A stretch of 64,000 nt of DNA from Herbaspirillum sp. meg3 (GCF_002257565.1 NZ_CP022736.1:3968001-4032000); one strand, 5' to 3'; counted from the first letter of the stretch, positions 1 to 8,804 are shown. Notes: generated from the sequence alone by a model not told the origin. Numbers and translations are program-made.

Positions 1-516
1 TGTTGACGATGTATGACTGGCTTGCGGCAATGACCGGACCAGTTTTCGGATTGGACGCTCGATGTTTGCCCTCTCTGCGGCAATACGTCGATACGTGGAA
101 TGGATGAGCCCTCTTGCCGGGCCAACCAATTGATTGACTGGTTGCCCCGATTGAGTTTGCTTCGTTGGTTAGCCGACGGTGGCGATGTTTTGGCCGGTGT
201 CAGCTTGTTTCTGCGGGTTCGGCTTAGTCAGAACATCTTCAGCGTGCTGAAAGATTAGCTGCAGCCGATAGGCTACGACGATTGGATTTGGTGCATCGTC
301 TGCGTTGCTGCACCGTATCGTCGCTGGCAGGCGCAAAGTTAGCACAGACGACATGGCGTCTGCAAATTTTATCTCGATGCGGACGCCTGAAAAATAGGCG
401 GAGATACGCGGAGATAGGCAGAGCCGGCAAGGGAAAGAGCAATTCGGATGATTGGATCCGATTCGCATGCGAAAGCAGGCACAGAAAGTGCTAATAAGCC
501 TTCTTGTTGCTTTGCC
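1..516. other. left-edge region, no confident gene
   Basis: No supported gene. A frame open from the left edge runs from position 3 to a TGA at 105-107 and could be the last 34 codons of a rightward gene outside the window, but nothing in it is recognisable. Further on there are short imperfect tandem units around 379-405 (GCGGAGATA twice in close succession) and a perfect 12-bp palindrome TTCGCATGCGAA at 462-473. No U-tract follows the palindrome, so I do not call it a terminator. The open frames longer than 60 codons here read like chance frames. Confidence 0.4.
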
Positions 517-1026
517 CTACTCCGGCACACGCACCTGAATTTCAGCAGCCTTTTCGTCGAACGTGATCCGTGTGGCGAATTTGGCGCGCTTCATCGGAAA
601 ACGCGATTGGAAGTGGCGAACGTTGCCGGAGCCGGAAATGACACGACGCACAAACTGATAGTACGCATCCATATCGATCACATGCACCGCCAGAAAATAG
701 TCATATTCGCCCGACACGAAATAGCACTGCATCACCTCGGCCTCTTTGGCCATGCGCTGCTCGAACTCCTGCATGTGCTCGTCGGATTGATTGTTGAGCG
801 AGATTTCAAGGAAGGCCAGCATGCCGTAGCCAAGCGCAAAGGGGTCGACCATCGCCACTTCGGCGTTGATGATGCCGGCTTCGCGCAGCTCGCGAATGCG
901 GCGCAGGCAGGTCGGTTGCGAGATGTGCAATTTCTCCGCCAGGATACGGGTCGGAATCTGATTGTCTTTCTGCAGCAAGTTCAGGAGCTTGCGGTCGACC
1001 TTATCGAGCGTATGGTATTTGGGCAT
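517..1026 (-). CDS. Lrp/AsnC family transcriptional regulator
   Basis: A 169-residue DNA-binding regulator of the feast/famine (Lrp/AsnC) family. Residues about 5-65 form the N-terminal winged helix-turn-helix (LDKVDRKLLNLLQKDNQ, then the recognition-helix stretch ISQPTCLRRIREL). The rest is the ligand-binding RAM domain with the typical AMVDPFALGYG strand and a dimerising beta sheet. Length and domain order are normal for the family. The gene lies divergent to a branched-chain amino-acid binding protein gene across a 319-bp gap, so that gene is the obvious candidate target, with an amino acid as effector. That link is inference; the family assignment is secure. Confidence 0.93.
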   Translation of the reverse strand: MPKYHTLDKVDRKLLNLLQKDNQIPTRILAEKLHISQPTCLRRIRELREAGIINAEVAMVDPFALGYGMLAFLEISLNNQSDEHMQEFEQRMAKEAEVMQCYFVSGEYDYFLAVHVIDMDAYYQFVRRVISGSGNVRHFQSRFPMKRAKFATRITFDEKAAEIQVRVPE

Positions 1027-1345
1027 AAAAACGAAAGTTCAATTTTTTTCAGTCAGGCACTCAAAAAGCCTTTGCAAGCCGTTTCTTATGTTGTACCGTC
1101 TGCATTATTCGGAAACCGACGTTGAATAGTACAGTGTGTTTTATAGTCTGTGAAATAGAGCTGAATACAGGTCTATAAAGCGTTGTCCATACGACGTCTC
1201 TGAATAAGCAAAAATGGGCTGTTGCAAAATCGGGAGACCGGTCGCTTCGGAGGAGAACCCAAAAGATGCGCATCGGCTCGACTTTCACCAGTCGCAAATC
1301 AGTGTCATAGCAAGCGTAGTCTATTTCAATCTACAGAGGGAATTT
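1027..1345. promoter_or_regulatory. divergent control region between Lrp-type regulator and livK-like gene
   Basis: This 319-bp gap holds the promoters of both flanking genes. AT-rich sequence at about 1110-1165 is the likely core. No unambiguous -35/-10 pair was found. Closer to the transporter gene there is a strong Shine-Dalgarno sequence (GGAGGAG, 1249-1255) in front of a 14-codon open frame, annotated separately. The length and divergent layout suit Lrp-type regulators, which bind several spaced sites. Confidence 0.5.
1266..1310 (+). CDS. possible 14-residue leader peptide upstream of livK-like gene
   Basis: ATG at 1266 opens a short frame, MRIGSTFTSRKSVS, ending at TAG 1308-1310. It is preceded by a strong ribosome-binding site GGAGGAG with 10-nt spacing. 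It ends 35 nt before the start of the transporter gene. It holds no run of branched-chain amino-acid codons, so classical attenuation is not evident. Translation of this leader could still affect downstream expression. The main doubt is that such a small frame may be chance, although the ribosome-binding site is better than that of many genes in the window. Confidence 0.3.
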   Translation: MRIGSTFTSRKSVS

Positions 1346-2482
1346 ATGAAACTCAAGAGCACAATTATTACTGGCGCAATCGCATTGGCTTTCGCTGGCT
1401 CAGCTTATTCGCAAGAAGTCATCAAGATCGCTCACGTCGGCCCTCTCTCCGGTCCTAACGCTCACATGGGCAAGGACAATGAAAATGGCGCCCGTATGGC
1501 GATCGACGAACTGAACGCCAAGGGTTTCACCATCGGCGGCAAAAAAGTCAAATTCGAACTGGTTGGTGAAGACGACGCGTCCGATCCGAAGCAAGCAACT
1601 GCCGTCGCGACCAAGCTGGTCGACCAGAAAGTTGCTGCCGTTATCGGTCACTTGAATTCCGGCACCACCATCCCTGCTTCCAAGATTTATAACGATGCAG
1701 GCATTCCACAAGTGTCGCCATCGGCGACCAATCCTAAGTACACACAACAAGGCTTCAAGACAGCATTCCGCGTTGTCGCCAACGATGCTCAACTGGGCGC
1801 CGTGCTGGGTAAATACGCTGTGACCGCACTGAAGACCAAGAACGTCGCGGTGATCGATGACCGTACTGCATACGGCCAGGGCGTTGCTGAAGAATTCGCC
1901 AAGGGCGCACAAGGTGCGGGTGCAACGATCGTCGGTAAGCAATTCACCAACGACAAGGCAACCGACTTCAACGCGATCCTGACTTCGATCAAGGCCAAGA
2001 AGCCTGAAGTCGTGTTCTTCGGCGGTATGGATGCTGTCGGCGGCCCAATGCTGCGTCAGATGAAGCAACTGGGCATCAATGCCAAGTTCATGGGCGGCGA
2101 CGGTATCTGCACCGGCTCCCTGCCAGGTCTGGCCGGCGATGGCCTGATCGATGACCAAGTCGTTTGCGCTGAAGCAGGCGGTGTGGATGAGTCCGGCAAG
2201 AAGGGCATGGACGACTTCCGCGCAGCGTACAAGAAGAAATTCGGCATCGACGTCGTCTATAACGCTGCTTACGCTTATGACGCGACAATGACTGTTGCTG
2301 ACGCAATGAAGAAGGCAAACTCGGCTGAACCAGCCAAGTATCTGCCTGAACTGGCAAAGATCAGCCACAAGGGTGTGACAGGCACGATCGCCTTCGACTC
2401 CCATGGCGACATCAAGAACGGTTCGCTGACTCTGTACACATACAAGAAGGGTGAACGTACCCTGCTGGCTGTGGTCAAGTAA
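1346..2482 (+). CDS. livK: branched-chain amino acid ABC transporter, periplasmic binding protein
   Basis: A 378-residue periplasmic binding protein of the Leu/Ile/Val (LivJ/LivK, type I fold) family. The frame can be extended upstream to a non-canonical start, but ATG 1346 is chosen. It follows AGAGGG (1334-1339) and opens a clean signal peptide (MKLKSTIITGAIALAFAGSA, cleavage about after YS at residues 20-22). The mature protein starts EVIKIAHVGPLSGPNAHMG, a hallmark of the family, and carries the IDDRTAYGQG motif. The permease and ATPase genes are not adjacent, so this is an orphan binding protein serving a transporter elsewhere. A terminator follows directly. The exact ligand cannot be read from sequence. 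Confidence 0.93.
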   Translation: MKLKSTIITGAIALAFAGSAYSQEVIKIAHVGPLSGPNAHMGKDNENGARMAIDELNAKGFTIGGKKVKFELVGEDDASDPKQATAVATKLVDQKVAAVIGHLNSGTTIPASKIYNDAGIPQVSPSATNPKYTQQGFKTAFRVVANDAQLGAVLGKYAVTALKTKNVAVIDDRTAYGQGVAEEFAKGAQGAGATIVGKQFTNDKATDFNAILTSIKAKKPEVVFFGGMDAVGGPMLRQMKQLGINAKFMGGDGICTGSLPGLAGDGLIDDQVVCAEAGGVDESGKKGMDDFRAAYKKKFGIDVVYNAAYAYDATMTVADAMKKANSAEPAKYLPELAKISHKGVTGTIAFDSHGDIKNGSLTLYTYKKGERTLLAVVK

Positions 2483-2501
2483 GCTTCCGCCTCACCATGA
2501 A

Positions 2502-2535
2502 GAACGCGTCTGATGAAAGTCAGGCGCGTTTTTTA
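2502..2535 (+). terminator. intrinsic terminator of livK-like gene
   Basis: Stem AACGCGTCTGA/TCAGGCGCGTT (11 bp, one G-U) with loop TGAAAG, followed by TTTTTATT. It lies 19 nt after the stop codon of the binding-protein gene. Confidence 0.85.
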
Positions 2536-2556
2536 TTATCCGAACGAATACAGGCA

Positions 2557-2587
2557 ACAAAAAAGCGCTCAATGAGCGCTTTTTCAA
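2557..2587 (-). terminator. intrinsic terminator of cytochrome c gene, bidirectional
   Basis: Hairpin AAAAGCGCTC-AAT-GAGCGCTTTT with A/T tracts on both sides. It sits between two convergent genes and can work in both directions; for the leftward cytochrome gene it lies just after the stop codon. Confidence 0.8.
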
Positions 2588-2613
2588 TTGTGCTGCAAGG
2601 TGCTTTCGTACGA

Positions 2614-2934
2614 TTACTTCTGCGTCAGCACCCACTTCACCAGCGTACGGGCTTCCGCTTCGGAAACCTGCGCATTGGCCGGCATCGGGATAGCACCCCA
2701 GACTCCGGAACCACCCTTCAGTACTTTCTGCGTCAGTTTGTCTTCGGCGTCTTTCTGGCCTTTGTACTTTGCCGCCACATCCTTGAACGCCGGACCGACG
2801 ATCTTGGTCTGGACGGAGTGACAGGCCATGCAATTTTTGGACTTGGCCAGATCGGCTGGCGCAGCCTGCGCGAAAGCCTGGGCAGAGAAGCCGAATGCCA
2901 ACGCAGCCGAGGCGATGAATAAATACTGTTTCAT
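2614..2934 (-). CDS. class I cytochrome c, c551-type, periplasmic
   Basis: A 106-residue small soluble cytochrome c. A signal peptide occupies about residues 1-23 (AFAQA cleavage region). The haem-binding CMACH motif is at residues 35-39, with the covalent cysteines C35 and C38 and axial H39. The second axial ligand is probably M84 in IPMPAN. A GPAFKDVAAKY stretch follows the haem motif as in c551/c552 proteins. It carries electrons in the periplasm between a bc1-type complex or donor and terminal reductases or oxidases. The start is supported by GGAGGG just upstream. It is monocistronic, with its own terminator. Confidence 0.93.
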   Translation of the reverse strand: MKQYLFIASAALAFGFSAQAFAQAAPADLAKSKNCMACHSVQTKIVGPAFKDVAAKYKGQKDAEDKLTQKVLKGGSGVWGAIPMPANAQVSEAEARTLVKWVLTQK

Positions 2935-3092
2935 TGTTACCCTCCAAGAAGTTCTGCGTATTCTACAACTCTTTGCGAGGTCGCTTGTATGCGCTGGCGC
3001 ATATAAACATCATGTTTCCGCAGAGGCATTCCCGAGATAAAAGTGAGATGCATTTACGGTGGTATTTACTGCAATATTTACGACGATGCGTG

Positions 3093-3128
3093 GCCATAAA
3101 AAGCCGGATCACTCCGGCTTTTTATGGC
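3093..3128 (-). terminator. intrinsic terminator of ilvD, bidirectional
   Basis: Perfect 16-bp stem, GCCATAAAAAGCCGGA / TCCGGCTTTTTATGGC, with loop TCAC. The internal A5/T5 tracts allow termination in both directions. It follows the ilvD stop codon on the minus strand. Confidence 0.85.
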
Positions 3129-3154
3129 GATCAGGCTACGGTTGAATACACAGG

Positions 3155-4825
3155 TCAGCCTGTGACGGCGCCCTTGCTTGCCGTCGACGCCAGCGCGGCA
3201 TATTTGGCCAGCACGCCGCGGGTATAACGTGGCGCAGGTTGCTTCCAGTTGGCACGGCGGCGGGCGATTTCTGCATCGTCGACGTTGAGCTGGATCAGCA
3301 ATTGACGGGCATCGATGGTGACCGAGTCGCCCTCTTCCACCAAGCCGATGACGCCGCCGACGAAGGCTTCCGGCGCGACGTGACCGACCACCATGCCCCA
3401 GGTGCCGCCCGAGAAACGGCCATCGGTGATCAGGCCGACGGATTCGCCCAGGCCCTTACCGATCAAGGCCGAAGTCGGCGCCAGCATTTCCGGCATGCCA
3501 GGCCCGCCTTTCGGTCCCAGATAACGCATCACGAGAACATCGCCCGGTTTGATCTTGTCGGCGAGGATGGCATCCATGGCACTGTATTCGTCTTCGAACA
3601 CGCGCGCCGGGCCGGTGATGACAGGGTTCTTGAGACCGGTGATCTTGGCGACGCAGCCTTCAGGGGCCAGATTGCCCTTGAGGATAGCCAGATGGCCTTG
3701 CTTGTACAACGCCTTATCGATAGGACGAATGACGTCCTGATCAGCGCGCAGATCGGGGATATTTTCCAGTTCTTCAGCGAGGGTCTTGCCGGTGATGGTC
3801 AGGCAATCGCCATGCAGCATGCCGGCTTGATGCAGCACCTTCAGCACGGCAGGAATGCCACCGGCCTTGTGCAGGTCGGTAGCGACATATTTGCCCGATG
3901 GCTTGAGGTCGCAGATGACCGGCACTTTCTGGCGAACGCGCTCGAAGTCATCGATGGTCCACTCCACTTCCGCTGCATGGGCAATCGCCAGGAAGTGCAA
4001 TACGGCGTTGGTGGAACCACCCGTTGCCATGATCAGCGATACGGCATTTTCAATGGACTTGCGGGTGATGATGTCGCGCGGCTTGATGTCCTTCTTGACG
4101 GCCTCGACCAGCACGCGTGCCGACTCGGCGGCGGAACCGGTTTTTTCGTCATCCGGATTGGCCATGGTCGAGGAGTAGAACAAGCCCATCCCCAGCGCCT
4201 CAAACGCCGATGACATGGTATTGGCGGTGTACATCCCGCCGCAGGAACCCGACGACGGACAGGCATTACGCTCAATGCCGTCGAAGTCTTCCTGCGACAT
4301 GCGGCCAGCGGAGAACTCGCCGACGGCTTCGAAGGCCGAGACGATGGTGAGATCCTTGCCCTTCCAGTTGCCCGGCTTGATGGTGCCGCCGTAGACATAG
4401 ATGCCCGGCACATTGGTGCGCGCCAGTGCGATCATGCCTCCCGGCATATTCTTGTCGCAGCCGCCGATGACGACGACGCCGTCCATCCATTGGCCGTTGA
4501 CGGCGGTTTCGATACAGTCTGCGATGACTTCGCGTGAAATCAGCGAGTACTTCATGCCTTCGGTACCCATCGACATCCCGTCGGAGATGGTCGGCGTACC
4601 GAATACCTGCGGGTTGGCGCCAGCCTGCTTGATGGCCGAAATCGCCACATCGGCCAGTTTTTGCAGACCCGAGTTGCACGGTGTGATGGTGGAATGGCCG
4701 TTGGCGACGCCGATCATCGGCTTGTCGAAGTCTTCCTTTTCATAGCCCAATGCGTAATACATCGAGCGGTTCGGACTACGCGAAACACCTTGCGTAATAT
4801 TCTTTGAACGGCGATTGAATGGCAT
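3155..4825 (-). CDS. ilvD: dihydroxy-acid dehydratase
   Basis: A 556-residue Fe-S dehydratase. It converts 2,3-dihydroxyisovalerate and 2,3-dihydroxy-3-methylvalerate to the keto acids that precede valine and isoleucine. The three cluster cysteines are visible: C50 (TPCNSG), C123 (GGCDKN) and C195 (SCGGMYTANT). The catalytic-site stretch GRFSGGTWG lies near the C-terminus. The length (556) matches the shorter IlvD class rather than the 616-residue E. coli type. Its paralogue Edd lies at 8801-10651 in this window and is clearly distinct. It has its own strong terminator and is divergent from a LysR gene that may regulate it. Confidence 0.95.
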   Translation of the reverse strand: MPFNRRSKNITQGVSRSPNRSMYYALGYEKEDFDKPMIGVANGHSTITPCNSGLQKLADVAISAIKQAGANPQVFGTPTISDGMSMGTEGMKYSLISREVIADCIETAVNGQWMDGVVVIGGCDKNMPGGMIALARTNVPGIYVYGGTIKPGNWKGKDLTIVSAFEAVGEFSAGRMSQEDFDGIERNACPSSGSCGGMYTANTMSSAFEALGMGLFYSSTMANPDDEKTGSAAESARVLVEAVKKDIKPRDIITRKSIENAVSLIMATGGSTNAVLHFLAIAHAAEVEWTIDDFERVRQKVPVICDLKPSGKYVATDLHKAGGIPAVLKVLHQAGMLHGDCLTITGKTLAEELENIPDLRADQDVIRPIDKALYKQGHLAILKGNLAPEGCVAKITGLKNPVITGPARVFEDEYSAMDAILADKIKPGDVLVMRYLGPKGGPGMPEMLAPTSALIGKGLGESVGLITDGRFSGGTWGMVVGHVAPEAFVGGVIGLVEEGDSVTIDARQLLIQLNVDDAEIARRRANWKQPAPRYTRGVLAKYAALASTASKGAVTG

Positions 4826-4994
4826 GCTTGTCTCCTGGTGAGTTCATGGAATCCCATGCGGTCCACACCAGAAGCAAAGCTGGCATGAACCAGTCCATCG
4901 ACTGCGTGGACGCGGTTTTGGCTGCGGGATAGATTGCCTTGCGCAATGCCTTCTGTCAAATATATGATTCGTCATCGATTAAGACGGATTACCT

Positions 4995-5903
4995 ATGAGT
5001 GCAGATTCCAGATTGGAGTTGCGCCAGTTGCGCTACTTCGTTGCCGTTGCCGAAGAAAAACACTTTGGCCGTGCCGCCATCCGCTTGCACATGACCCAGC
5101 CGCCGTTGTCGCAAACCATACAGGCACTGGAGGAAATGCTGGGCACGCCATTGTTTGCACGCACCAAACGCAGCGTCGCCCTGACGCCGGCCGGGATGGC
5201 CTTGCTGCCGGAAGCGCAGCGCCTTCTGCAGCAAGCCAGCGCGCTGCCGGATCTGGCACGGCGTGCCGCCAGCGGTGCGTCAGGTCTGCTTTCACTATCG
5301 TTCATTTCCACTGCGGATTACAGTATTTTGCCGCCGTTGCTGCAACAATTTCGGGCACGCTATCCGCAAGTTCAGATCGATCTGCGGGAAGCGACCACAG
5401 ACGTCCAGCTGGAAGACCTGATGCAAGGCAAGATCGACGCAGGGCTTCTGTTGCCACCCCTGCCGGACAAAGCGCAGAGCGCGCTCGATTATCTGCCGCT
5501 GCTGTCAGAACCGCTGGTGGCGGCGATTCCGAGCGGCGTGGTGCGCGGCAAGAATGCGATTGCGCTCAAAAGCATTCGCGAACTGCCGCTGATCATCTTC
5601 CCGCGCCGCATTTCTCCTGCGTTCCATGACACCATCCTGAGCTGCTTCCGTGACGCAGGCGTGACGCCGGATATCGGGCAAGAAGCGATTCAGATGCAAA
5701 CCATCGTCGGCCTGGTGTCGGCTGGCATGGGTATGGCACTTGTGCCACAATCCGTGTCTAACTTGCAGCGTCCCGGCGTCGATTATCGCCCGCTGACCGG
5801 CAAGGTGCCGCTGATCGAAACCGGCTTGGCCTGGCGGCGCGACAGCGCTTCCCCGGTGTTGCGCGCGTTTCTCGACATGGTGGCGACACCGCCGGCAACG
5901 TGA
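4995..5903 (+). CDS. LysR-family transcriptional regulator (BenM/CatR-like)
   Basis: A 302-residue LysR-type regulator. Residues about 7-66 are the helix-turn-helix: LRQLRYFVAVAEEKHFGRAA, then TQPPLSQTIQALE. An effector-binding domain of two subdomains follows, with the common LPLLSEPLVAAIPSG segment. The N-terminal wording LRYFVAVAEE is typical of the BenM/CatM/CbnR branch, which often responds to aromatic or organic acids. It is divergent from ilvD over 169 bp. Regulation of ilvD is possible, but nothing in the sequence proves it. Confidence 0.9.
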   Translation: MSADSRLELRQLRYFVAVAEEKHFGRAAIRLHMTQPPLSQTIQALEEMLGTPLFARTKRSVALTPAGMALLPEAQRLLQQASALPDLARRAASGASGLLSLSFISTADYSILPPLLQQFRARYPQVQIDLREATTDVQLEDLMQGKIDAGLLLPPLPDKAQSALDYLPLLSEPLVAAIPSGVVRGKNAIALKSIRELPLIIFPRRISPAFHDTILSCFRDAGVTPDIGQEAIQMQTIVGLVSAGMGMALVPQSVSNLQRPGVDYRPLTGKVPLIETGLAWRRDSASPVLRAFLDMVATPPAT

Positions 5904-5970
5904 CGCTACCGTCGTTGCCGCGGTTGCTATAGTTGCCGCAACCCCTAACATTCGTTCTGAAAGAGTTCTC

Positions 5971-6783
5971 ATGCTGATTCACCCGATGCCCAACCCGATC
6001 GCCTTTTCCATCGGCCCGCTGCAGGTGCACTGGTACGGCCTGATGTATTTGCTGGCGTTCGCCCAGTTCATCGCGCTGGGCCGCCTGCGCATCAAGCAAC
6101 CCCACATCGCCGCCGTCGGCTGGAAGAAGGAAGACCTCGACGACATGCTCTTCTATGGAGTGCTGGGGGTGGTGATCGGTGGTCGTCTGGGCGAAGTGCT
6201 GTTCTACAACCCGAGCTACTACTTCGCCAATCCTGCCGACATCATCGCGGTGTGGAAAGGCGGCATGTCCTTTCATGGCGGCTTTCTCGGCGTGATGATT
6301 GCAATGACCATCTGGGGCCGCAAGCGCGGCCGTCATCTGATGGACATCATGGACTTCATCGCGCCGATGGTGCCGCTCGGCTATGCCGCCGGCCGTCTCG
6401 GCAACTTCATCAACGCCGAACTGCCGGGCCGCCTCGCCGATCCGTCGCTGCCATGGGCAATGATCTGGCCTAACGTCGACAACCTGCCGCGTCATCCTTC
6501 GCCGATTTATCAGATGCTGGTGGACGGCATCCTGCTGTTCATCATCCTTTGGTTCTTCGCCCGCAAGCCTCGTCCGCGCATGGCGGTGGCCGGCATGTTC
6601 TCGATGCTGTACGGTTGTGCCCGCTTCTTTACCGAATACTTCCGTACACCGGATTACAACGTCAGCTTCGGCGGCGTCACCATCTCGGCCGGGCAGATGC
6701 TGTCTGTACCGATGATCGTGCTCGGTATCGTGCTGTTGATTATCGCGTACAAGAAGAAGAGTGCAGCGATCTCGCCTGCCTGA
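5971..6783 (+). CDS. lgt: prolipoprotein diacylglyceryl transferase
   Basis: A 270-residue inner-membrane enzyme that transfers diacylglycerol from phosphatidylglycerol to the lipobox cysteine of prolipoproteins, the first step of lipoprotein maturation. About seven hydrophobic segments are present. The family motifs are intact: GGRLGEVLFYNP (70-81), the essential histidine in SFHGGFLG (H102), and the Lgt signature GRLGNFINAE (141-150). The length is close to that of other proteobacterial Lgt proteins. The gene stands alone, converging on the CcdA-like gene. Confidence 0.96.
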   Translation: MLIHPMPNPIAFSIGPLQVHWYGLMYLLAFAQFIALGRLRIKQPHIAAVGWKKEDLDDMLFYGVLGVVIGGRLGEVLFYNPSYYFANPADIIAVWKGGMSFHGGFLGVMIAMTIWGRKRGRHLMDIMDFIAPMVPLGYAAGRLGNFINAELPGRLADPSLPWAMIWPNVDNLPRHPSPIYQMLVDGILLFIILWFFARKPRPRMAVAGMFSMLYGCARFFTEYFRTPDYNVSFGGVTISAGQMLSVPMIVLGIVLLIIAYKKKSAAISPA

Positions 6784-6795
6784 ATAGCCGGTTGG

Positions 6796-6817
6796 GCGGC
6801 GGCAACGTTGTCGCCGC
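6796..6817. repeat. inverted repeat between convergent lgt and CcdA-like genes
   Basis: Two abutting 11-bp arms, GCGGCGGCAAC and GTTGTCGCCGC, with one mismatch. They sit in the 35-bp gap between two convergent stop codons. There is no U-tract, so it could be a cruciform or RNA 3'-end stabilising hairpin rather than a standard terminator. Confidence 0.5.
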
Positions 6818-6818
6818 G

Positions 6819-7547
6819 CTAAAGCGACGTCGTCAGCGCCGTGAGCCATTCAGGTGAATGGTCAAGCAGGAAAACTTCCACTGACTTGTCCCATCCCGTC
6901 AGGATGAGTACACCGATGGCGATGAACAACACGCCCAGCACGATCTTCCCCCACGAACCGGCGCCTTGCAGCCTGCCACGCATCTTCAGCATCGCCTGAC
7001 GTGACAGCATCCCCAGCAAGGCGATCGGCAAACCCGCTCCCAACCCGAACACCGCCATCATCGCGATGATCTGCGGCAAGTCGCGCCCCTGACTGGCGAG
7101 CGTAATCGCCGCGCCCAGCGTCGGGCCGACACAAGGACTCCAAATCAGTCCGAGCAGCAAACCCACCAAAAACTGCCCGCGCAATCCGCCGATATTCAGC
7201 GTGGACAATATCTTGCTGCCCGCACCGCTTGCACCTGAAGTAGCGACGGCGAAACGCTCCTGCAATTTCTTTGACAGCAGCACGACGCCGATCAGGATCA
7301 GGACGATCGCAGCCACCAGCTGAAAGTCGCCTTGTCCCACACCAAGGCGTGCGCCAGCGCTTGCCAGCACGGTACCGACGATGGCGAACGAAGCCGACAT
7401 GCCGACCGCGACGGCAAACGGCCCGTAACGATGTTCATGAACGGCCGAGCCGATAATCACCGGCAACAACGGCAACACGCAAGGCGACAAGGTCGACAGT
7501 ACGCCTGCCGCCAGGGCAATGAAGTAAGAGGCAATGCCGAATTCCAT
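6819..7547 (-). CDS. CcdA/DsbD-type membrane thiol-electron transporter
   Basis: A 242-residue membrane protein with six predicted hydrophobic segments, like the cytochrome c biogenesis protein CcdA and the central part of DsbD. It carries the two membrane cysteines that shuttle electrons: C23 in STLSPCVLPLLP and C139 in WSPCVGPTLG. Such proteins pass reducing power from cytoplasmic thioredoxin to the periplasm. The neighbouring thioredoxin-fold gene, 22 bp upstream in the same operon, is the likely periplasmic partner. The substrate could be apocytochrome c or oxidised periplasmic proteins; the sequence does not decide. Confidence 0.88.
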   Translation of the reverse strand: MEFGIASYFIALAAGVLSTLSPCVLPLLPVIIGSAVHEHRYGPFAVAVGMSASFAIVGTVLASAGARLGVGQGDFQLVAAIVLILIGVVLLSKKLQERFAVATSGASGAGSKILSTLNIGGLRGQFLVGLLLGLIWSPCVGPTLGAAITLASQGRDLPQIIAMMAVFGLGAGLPIALLGMLSRQAMLKMRGRLQGAGSWGKIVLGVLFIAIGVLILTGWDKSVEVFLLDHSPEWLTALTTSL

Positions 7548-7569
7548 GATGCTTGCTTTCAGCCCGCGA

Positions 7570-7956
7570 TCAGAGCGCCTTGTTGATCAGGCTGTCGATG
7601 GATGCCTTGCGAGTGTCACCGGTGGAACGCCCCACTTCCTTGCCTCCCTTGAAGACGATCAGCGTGCTTTGCTGTGTGACATTAAAAGCCTTGACGACAT
7701 CTTTCTGCGCGTCAAAATCGACTTCAAGGAAACTGACGTTCTTGAACGCCGGATCCTTGATCAGCGCGGAGACGATGGGATCCTGCGCCCGGCAGGTCGG
7801 ACACCAGTCCGCGTGGACGTGGACGACGACCGGCTTGCCGCTCTTGTTGAGCGCATCGAACTGCGCCTGTGCGTAATGCTGGCCGGCAGCAAAAACGGTA
7901 CTGGCGACGCCAGCTTGCAGGAGTAGAAAGACGGCGAGTGTTTTGAGGATTTTCAT
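7570..7956 (-). CDS. exported thioredoxin-fold protein
   Basis: A 128-residue thioredoxin-like protein with a signal peptide (MKILKTLAVFLLLQAGVAST, cleavage near residue 24). The redox motif WCPTC places the cysteines at C52 and C55, preceded by the VVVHVHAD strand. A frame continues 10 codons further upstream, but ATG 7956 is chosen because it begins the signal peptide. It is the first gene of a two-gene unit with the CcdA-like membrane protein. It therefore probably receives electrons from it and reduces periplasmic disulfides. The exact substrate is unknown. Confidence 0.88.
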   Translation of the reverse strand: MKILKTLAVFLLLQAGVASTVFAAGQHYAQAQFDALNKSGKPVVVHVHADWCPTCRAQDPIVSALIKDPAFKNVSFLEVDFDAQKDVVKAFNVTQQSTLIVFKGGKEVGRSTGDTRKASIDSLINKAL

Positions 7957-8082
7957 GGTGTTTCCCTTGGTTGCCTGGATGAACATGGTGTGAAGCTTGC
8001 TGGATGCTGCCTACTTTTTGGTCGTTCGATTCCCGGAAATCTTACAGTTTGTTTGCCTGTCGTGTTTTTACGTCGCACAAAA

Positions 8083-8120
8083 CAAAAAAGCACATGCATC
8101 GGATAGTCGATGCATGTGCT
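8083..8120 (-). terminator. intrinsic terminator of edd-eda operon
   Basis: Perfect 13-bp stem AGCACATGCATCG / CGATGCATGTGCT with loop GATAGT. On the minus strand it is followed by a run of six U residues. It lies 60 nt past the eda stop codon. Confidence 0.88.
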
Positions 8121-8180
8121 TCCATGTTGATGCTGCGGCACTGCTTCCGATGAGAAGCCGTGCAACTTGTCCGCTCTGGT

Positions 8181-8804
8181 TTAAGAACGCAGCGCGCTGG
8201 CAGCTTTGGCCAGCGCCGTAATCTTGTCCCAGTCACCGGCTTCAATGGCGCCCTTCGGCGTCAACCACGAACCACCGACGCAGGCGACGTTCTTGCAGGC
8301 CAAAAATTGTGGCGCGGTTTCTTGCGAGATGCCGCCTGTTGGGCAGAAGGTCACATCGGCCAGAGGACCGGCGATCGCGTTGAGCATGCCGACACCGCCC
8401 GCAGGTACCGCCGGGAACAGCTTCAATTGGCGGAAACCGGCTTCGCGCGCGGCCATCACTTCCGACGGCGTCATCACGCCCGGCAGCAACGGCAGGCCGC
8501 TGGATTTGGCAGCCGCGATCAACGCAGCTGTCAGGCCCGGCGAGACGCCGAACACCGCGCCTGCATCACGCGAGGCGGCAAATTCTTCCGGGCTGGTCAA
8601 GGTGCCGACACCGACGATGGCGCCGGGTACTTGCTCGGCAATCGCGCGGATTGCAGGCAGACCATGCTCAGTGCGCAGCGTCACTTCCAGCACACGGATG
8701 CCGCCTGCGACCAGCGCCTTGGCCAGCGGCACGGCGTGCTCCAGCTTATCGATGGCGATCACAGGGATGACCGCCGAAGTACGCATGATTTCTAAAATAT
8801 TCAT
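8181..8804 (-). CDS. eda: 2-keto-3-deoxy-6-phosphogluconate aldolase
   Basis: A 207-residue class I aldolase that cleaves KDPG to pyruvate and glyceraldehyde 3-phosphate, the last specific step of the Entner-Doudoroff pathway. The catalytic glutamate E40 (RVLEVTLRT) and Schiff-base lysine K128 (LKLFPA) are in their standard positions, as is the phosphate-binding CPTGGIS. Its ATG overlaps the edd stop codon in an ATGA, so the two are translationally coupled. It is expressed with edd from the HexR-marked region upstream of edd. Confidence 0.96.
   Translation of the reverse strand: MNILEIMRTSAVIPVIAIDKLEHAVPLAKALVAGGIRVLEVTLRTEHGLPAIRAIAEQVPGAIVGVGTLTSPEEFAASRDAGAVFGVSPGLTAALIAAAKSSGLPLLPGVMTPSEVMAAREAGFRQLKLFPAVPAGGVGMLNAIAGPLADVTFCPTGGISQETAPQFLACKNVACVGGSWLTPKGAIEAGDWDKITALAKAASALRS

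Noticed and set aside
462..473. Palindrome TTCGCATGCGAA as a terminator or operator
   Set aside because: No U-tract and no neighbouring promoter; a 12-bp palindrome may be chance.
3239..4213. 324-codon open frame antisense to ilvD
   Set aside because: Shadow of ilvD; low complexity in composition (Ala/Gly/Asp/His-rich), no start signal.
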